A stretch of 64,000 bases of DNA from Codonopsis lanceolata (lineage: Eukaryota > Streptophyta > Magnoliopsida > Asterales > Campanulaceae). Both the position numbers and the translations under genes were made by a program. Under the pieces are notes generated by a model, which was given only the letters and a program-made list of their open reading frames with translations, searched no databases and was not told where the DNA came from. Location of the stretch: assembly GCA_013146195.2 (NCBI GenBank), contig CM028377.1, forward strand, positions 167,751,824 through 167,815,823, given 5' to 3'. Of the stretch, positions 58,623 through 64,000 are shown in pieces (within the stretch, counting starts at the first letter, position 1; each line of letters begins with the position of its first letter).

Positions 58623-60383
58623 CCCGGTGAAGAAAGTAGAATAAGGCCATGAGTAATGCTTAATCTGGAGAGTTATCTGTTGAGCAGATTCATGAACTAG
58701 CGAGCAAGTGAAAGAAGATTTAATAAAAATCCAAATTGAACTTGTTGAGTTAGAGAAACAATACCAGCGAAGGCGGCAGTAATAAATTGAATACGATCCA
58801 TGCGATCATGGGCTCAAATACCGCAACTAAGGAAACATTATGAGAGGAAGCTAAGTGCTTGATACGGCGCAATAGTAGTGTCATTACCAATGCCACGGGC
58901 ATTCCAGAAAAGGGCTTTAATGTCCATGGGAAACTGAGTTGGAGGAGTCCAAACATTTGGCCTTTGATCTGGTAAGCCGATCCGAATGAGGAACAGTAAT
59001 TTTAGACTTGCTGGGCATCCCCGTTTCAAGATTTAGAGCCTTCAGATTAGTTTGATTAAGCTCACCTTCTTCTTCAATGACATCCAGAACAGCAAATCGG
59101 TTGGGAGAATGGATGGAATTGTAGCCCTTGGAGGGAACCGATTCATGCAAATTATGATCATTCATTACCTGCCCATGCACGGTAGTGCTGACGTCAACAA
59201 ATTGGCCAGATTCCTCCGAATTTGGAAGAGTATTAATGTCTATAGGATTAGGATCCTGGACGTTTTCTTCCACATCACCTTGGCCATCATCCTGATTCTC
59301 CAAGTTTGTCGAAGACGAGATTGGAGCACTTTCGTTGGCTTGAGGAAAATTATTATCAATAACAGGACCTGAGTCCATGCCGGCATCAATGCTGCTAGGG
59401 TTAGGGATTGTTTCCTTGTCCTTAAGAACTGCATCCTGATTTCTCGTGCTTTCATTAACGAGAGGGGTAGGGTTGGAGGCGGTCACTTTTGGCTGCCACT
59501 GAACCTTAGGTTTGGGTTTTGATACCAGATTGGGCTTCTCCAAATTAGAAACTTGCGGGGTAGATTCTTTTCCTTTATTGATCTGCTTCAAGTATCATGC
59601 CCTAGACGGTGGCAGAATGTGCAATAGGATGGGAGTCGTTCAGCCTCAACAGGCTGCCAAAAACCCTCAGAGGAAGGGATACCACTATCAATCCAAATTC
59701 TAGAGGGGATAGGTTTGGTGAGATCAACTTCAATACAAACACGAGCAACACTTGGTCTGAGCAGATTTGCAGTAGGATTGTCAATAGTTAACGGTTTCCC
59801 TATCATGCTTGCCATTGAAAAGAGCGTCTGCTTGTTAAAGAGATAGATTGGAAGATTTGGCAGCGAGAACCAAACTGGAACGATAGGGATTTCAACCTCC
59901 GGACGAAAGTCGTGAGTCCATTTGAAAACCCTCATAGGGTATTGCCCCACAAACCACTGGTCCTTGATCCACAACCGCTGGAAATCGGCCTCGTGGTTAG
60001 CTTGGATTAGGACATGCTTAGTGTCGAGATGCCCCAAGTAACGTCGGCTTTAAGGCCGAAGGTTAAGAATTCCTTGCGCATAGTATCCATGGAAGGTCGT
60101 CCATGAGAGAACTTACCAACAAGGGTCAGTTGAAAGGGTTTAGAAAGAGTTGAAACAATCTCGGGAGTAAGCCGGAGTGCTGGTTCCCCTTTGTAGGAGA
60201 AAGGAGGTATTAAGGGAATGCTTGTTGGTGTGCACTGGGTAAGAACAGAAGCAAATGATTTTCTAGATGAAGGAGAGATATGTGCCGCAGGGGGCTCATC
60301 CATGGCCGGAGCCACGGCCGAAGCCGTAGCCATAACCGCGAAGAACCTAGGGGAAAACCCTAGGACGAAGAGAGAGCTAGTTT
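58623..60383 (-). mobile_element. LINE, 5' part only (second copy), cut by copia F
   Basis: Matches 33746-35520 of the first LINE throughout, with ORF1 at 58917-60333 (MATASAVAPAMDEPPAAHIS, DUF4283 region LGHLDTKHVLIQANHEADFQ, RVFKWTHDFRPEVEIPIVPV) and the first codons of ORF2 (MDIKALFWNARGIGNDTTIA at 58925). ORF1 is read in two blocks (60333-60007 and 60037-59588), with a break near 60030 and loss of the second zinc-knuckle half near 59590. Its 5' end is followed by the 14-bp target duplication AACCTTTCTGATAC at 60384. Confidence 0.92.
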
Positions 60384-60397
60384 AACCTTTCTGATAC
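60384..60397. other. LINE target site duplication, right copy (14 bp)
   Basis: AACCTTTCTGATAC is identical to 29811-29824 and sits at the LINE 5' end. The joined flanks (GCCTTCAGCC before, CTCCAAACCCC after) give the empty site within G2. Confidence 0.85.
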
Positions 60398-60579
60398 CTC
60401 CAAACCCCGTTTTCCTTAGAAACCTGGCTCGAATTTGGAAAGGCAGAGATACTACTAGCCGGTTGATACGGGATAAAGGCACAAAGATCAGATCAGAAAG
60501 TGTCAGGGTCAGATCAGAAAAGGGCAAAATCAGTGTAGAGAATACAAATTTGAACGCAATGGCTGCCAAAAATAAATAG
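60398..60579 (+). other. G2 leader, continuation
   Basis: Non-coding stretch with three GATCAGA-type short repeats (60487-60520), ending at ATGGCTGCCAAAAATAAATA, where pol homology with G1 begins. Confidence 0.6.
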
Positions 60580-63500
60580 GTTACCCTGGAGCCCCATAGT
60601 ACTGCATATAAGACTGTCACAATTGAAAATACCTGGTCTATAGGCCAAGATGATTATGCTCTGGCCCTATTAGACGACGAAAGTCTGGGAAACAGTTTCC
60701 TGGGTATGATAGACGGAGGCACTAATTATGAAAAGCTCCCTGCTGAGTTTGAGTCTATTATTGATAAGCCTCTGCAGAATTGGTATACTACAACCGGCCT
60801 GCTTTTGACAACTGCAGACCTGGTGGACCGCTTCGGATATACTATTCCCCATCCTTCTCATAGCTTTACAGATTGGTCATCTACCAATCCATTCCCTAAA
60901 ATTGAGGATCTCAAACCTCAGGTCCTCAATAATGTAAATAACCCAGTACAGTTTGCTATTAATGATAATCTGAATGTCTTTGCTTATTCCTTAGTTGCAC
61001 CTACATTAAAAGACGCATTAAATAATTTTAATAATGAGTCATTTGATGAAATGGACCAAAAAGATAAAAATTACTTGCTTGAGCTCGTAAAGTTAGTTGA
61101 GCACCAGGAACAACATCAATCAGCAGCAAATGAAGACTTATCTACTATCAATCTGGGGCTGAATAGCGAGATCACAGAAGTCAAAATCAGCAGCTATCTA
61201 CAAGGCTTTGAAAGAATGGCACTTATTGACCTCCTCAAAGAATTCGTGGACATCTTTGCATGGTCCTACGAAGATATGTCTGGGTTGGACCCAGCCATTG
61301 TTGAACACCAGATTCCCATATATCCGGATGCTCGGCCAATCAAGCAAAAGCTCCGCCAAATCAAACCAGAATGGTCACTGCAAGTAAAAGAAGAAATCAT
61401 GAAGCAGCTGCATGTCAAATTTATCCGGGTAGTAGAATACCCGATCTGGCTGTCCAACATAATGACTGTTCCCAAGCCCAACGGGAACGTTCGGATCTGT
61501 GTAGACTTCCGCGACCTCAATAAGGCATCGCCTAAAGATGACTTCCCTCTACCTAATATTGATATCGTGGTAGACGCTGTCGCTTCTCACAAAATCAGAT
61601 CCTTCATCGACGGCATGCTGGGCTATAATCAAATCAAAATCGCAGCAGAAGACCAGGAAAAAACATCATTCACTACCCCCTGGGAACCTACTGCTACAAT
61701 GTCATGCCATTTGGGCTAAAGAACGCCGGGGCTACATATCAAAAGCTGCCACCGCTCTCTTCCACGACATGATTCATAAAGAGGTCAAAGTATACGTTGA
61801 TGACATGATCGTGCACTCCAGCGATGCCAACATTGCTCATATCAAAGACCTTCAAAAGTTTTTCGAAAGGTGAAGAAAGCATCAGATGAAGCTTAACCCC
61901 ACCAAATGCACATTTGGGGTTACCAAAGGCAAGTTCCTGGGATTCATGGTCACTGAGCAAGACATCGAAGTCGAGCCAGCCAAAATTAAAGCCATCATAA
62001 ATATGCCGCAGCCAAAAACTCCAACCGAAGTCAAGGGCTTCCTGGGCCGATTGCAATATATCAGCCGTTTCATCAGACAGTTGACATCCATATGTGAGCC
62101 CCTATTCAAACTTCTAAAGAAGAATACTGACCAAGTCTGGGACGAGAAATGCCAGCTAGCCTTCAAAAAAAATAAAGCCCTACCTTACCAATCCACAAGT
62201 GCTAGCTCCTCCTCATATACATAAACCTCTCATCCTATATTTAACCGTCACAGACACGTCATTAGGGGCTATGCTCGCTCAAGAAAAAGAAAATTCCTAC
62301 ATTGAAAATGCCATCTATTTCATAAGTAGGAAGCTGCAAGGAAGCGAGCTTAATTATTTAGCATTGGAGAAAAGCTGTACTGGCCTAGTCTGGACAACAC
62401 AAAGGCTCAAAACCTATCTGCAAGGACGATCCATTAAGCTCATCTCCAGAATGGATCCTATAAAATACATCTTCGGCAAGCCATCACTTTCCAGCCGACT
62501 GGCTAAATGGTCATTTCTTCTCAACGAGTTTGACATCACCTATGTCACGCTCAAATCTATCAAAGGCAGCATAATTGCATACCATTTGGCTGATGTACCC
62601 TTAGAAGCAAAAGATGCAACTAAGCCCAATTTCCCAGACGAAGGTGTCCTGGAAATCACTGACCATGACACCAGTTGGCAGATGTTCTTTGACGGAGCCG
62701 CAAATAAAAGAGGTTTTGGCATAGGAATCTTGTTAATCGACCCGGTAGATTCCCACACTCCGTTGGCCATAAGGTTGGAGTTCGAATGCTCGAACAATAC
62801 CGTTGAATAGGAGGCTTGTATTGCTAGTCTAGAGAAAGCCCTCCAAAAATGAGACAAAGACTTGGAAGTCTACGGCAACTCCGCCCTAATCATAAATCAA
62901 GTCGAAGGGAAGTGGAAGACCCAGGATCCCTGGTTGCAGCTCTATCATGCCAAGTTAACAGCACTCACCACCAAATTTGATAATATCTCGTTTCATTACT
63001 TGCCACGAGATAGAAATCAATTTGCCGATGCCTTGGCTACTTTGGCATCGTTGGTCCAAATTCCCACAGAAACCAATGTCCAGCCATTTGTAGTTGGGAA
63101 AAAGGTCACTCCGGCGTACTGCTTCAAAATCAATGATGCTCCTGAAACAGATCACGAGCCTTGGTATTCAGATATAATAAATCTGCTTCAGAAAAGAGTC
63201 TATCCTCCCAGCTTAAACAAAAGGGGGAAAGTCTCTCTACGGAGATGGGCATCACAATTCGTATTTTGCGGTGGCAGCTTGTATAAGAGGCATTATCAGG
63301 GCCTAAATCTATTATGTGTCGACCAAGCAAAAGCCGAGCAAATCATGTACCAACTTCATGGTGGTACCTGCGGACCTCACATGAACGGTCATATGCTATC
63401 CAAAAAGGTCATCCGACAGGGGTACTATTGGAACACATTAGAAACTGACTGTATTAGGTGGGTATGCCATTGCGACAAATGTCAGCGTTTCGCAAATCTG

Positions 63501-64000
63501 CAGCACGTGCCCTAGCATATCTTATATAACTCAACAGGCCCCTGGCCTTTCTCAACTTAGGGAATCAAAGTCATAGGACAAATTCGCCGAAGGGATCCAA
63601 TGACCACGAATATGTTTTGGTAGCCATCGACTACTTCACAAAGTAGGTGGAAGCCTCTTCCTATAAAATCCTAAATGCTCGAAAGGTGTCCGAATTCATT
63701 CGGACCAACATCATATATCGATACGGAGTGCCTTTCGAGATTATCTCCGACAACGACACACACTTTGAAGGGGACGTGAATCGTCTGCTCGACGAATTCA
63801 AGGTTCAAAGGCATAAATCCTCCCCCTACCGACCACAAGTCAATGGTGCCGTTGAAGTAGCCAATAAAACACTGGAGAATATTATCTGAAAAATGGCTGA
63901 TACGGGAAGAGACTGGCAAAAAAAACTGCCACTAGCCCTCTGGGGCTACCGCACTTCAGTTCGCACACCCACTGGGGCTACTCCCTACTCTCTAGCCTAC
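60580..64000 (+). pseudogene. G2 pol (Tat/Ogre-like gypsy): RT, RNase H, integrase; continues beyond the window
   Basis: Begins VTLEPHSTAYKTVTIENTWS without a visible gag. A long linker leads to FVDIFAWSYEDMSGLD. RT holds VPKPNGNVRICVDFRDLNKA, PLPNIDIVVDAVASH, MPFGLKNAGATYQ in the next frame and VYVDDMIVHS (catalytic Asp pair intact). RNase H follows (LILYLTVTDTSLGAMLAQEK), then the second RNase H (MFFDGAANKRGFGIGILLID, ALIINQVEGK). Integrase has an HHCC zinc finger (LHGGTCGPHMNGHML..CHCDKC) and core (AIDYFTK, ISDNDTHFEGDVN, SSPYRPQVNGAVEVAN). Breaks: a frame shift near 61685, TGA at about 61873, TAG at 62808, TGA at 62849, TAG near 63513, TAG at 63645 and TGA at 63887; the 63645 and 63887 stops replace expected Trp. 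The element runs past 64000. Confidence 0.93.

Overview
The window looks like nuclear DNA of a eudicot plant. It is AT-rich, its one clear gene has GT/AG introns and belongs to a plant gene family, and the rest is mostly nested plant transposable elements: Ty1/copia, Ty3/gypsy of the Tat/Ogre type, an L1-type LINE, and hAT, Stowaway, Tourist, CACTA and Helitron traces. I cannot name the species.

Layout. 1-5400 holds the 3' part of an ArfGAP gene (PH, ArfGAP and ankyrin domains, plus strand, eight exons). One intron carries a solo LTR with a perfect target duplication. 5400-7600 has no recognisable gene. 7615-21338 is one old copia element (A) cut apart by a hAT-type MITE, a degenerate LTR-like block, a complete but dead copia (B) that itself contains a 2.8 kb solo LTR (C), and a second solo LTR (E) that contains a Stowaway MITE. 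At 21339 copia A is cut again by a minus-strand gypsy (G1, 21339-26890). G1 is cut at 26890 by a plus-strand relative, G2, whose 5' LTR is 26891-28644 and whose pol runs off the window at 64000.

G2 carries a minus-strand LINE. The LINE's 14-bp target duplication lies at 29811-29824 and again at 60384-60397, so by its own footprint the LINE fills the interval between. That interval holds a full-length LINE (29825-35525), then unrelated DNA: a broken subtilase gene, copia H, CACTA remains, a 650-bp inverted repeat and a 4.5 kb satellite-like array beside a Helitron-like 3' end. A 100-N gap follows (50526-50625), then a minus-strand copia (F, with 5' LTR 57362-58622) and a second copy of the LINE 5' part (58623-60383). 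The simplest reading is that 35.5-50.5 kb was joined here through the LINE repeat, by misassembly or by a real rearrangement.

A second signal crosses several elements. Where paralogous copies or known motifs can be compared, CAG or CTG in one copy appears as CG in the other. This single-base loss at CWG sites is best explained as a consensus error at CHG-methylated sites, so some broken frames at 33.7-34 kb, 39-41 kb and 50.6-59 kb may not be biological.

Apart from the ArfGAP gene, no gene here looks intact. The subtilase is a pseudogene and all element open reading frames are interrupted. I found no convincing undescribed biological system; the most informative signals are the nested-insertion history, the repeat array and the assembly-level anomalies.
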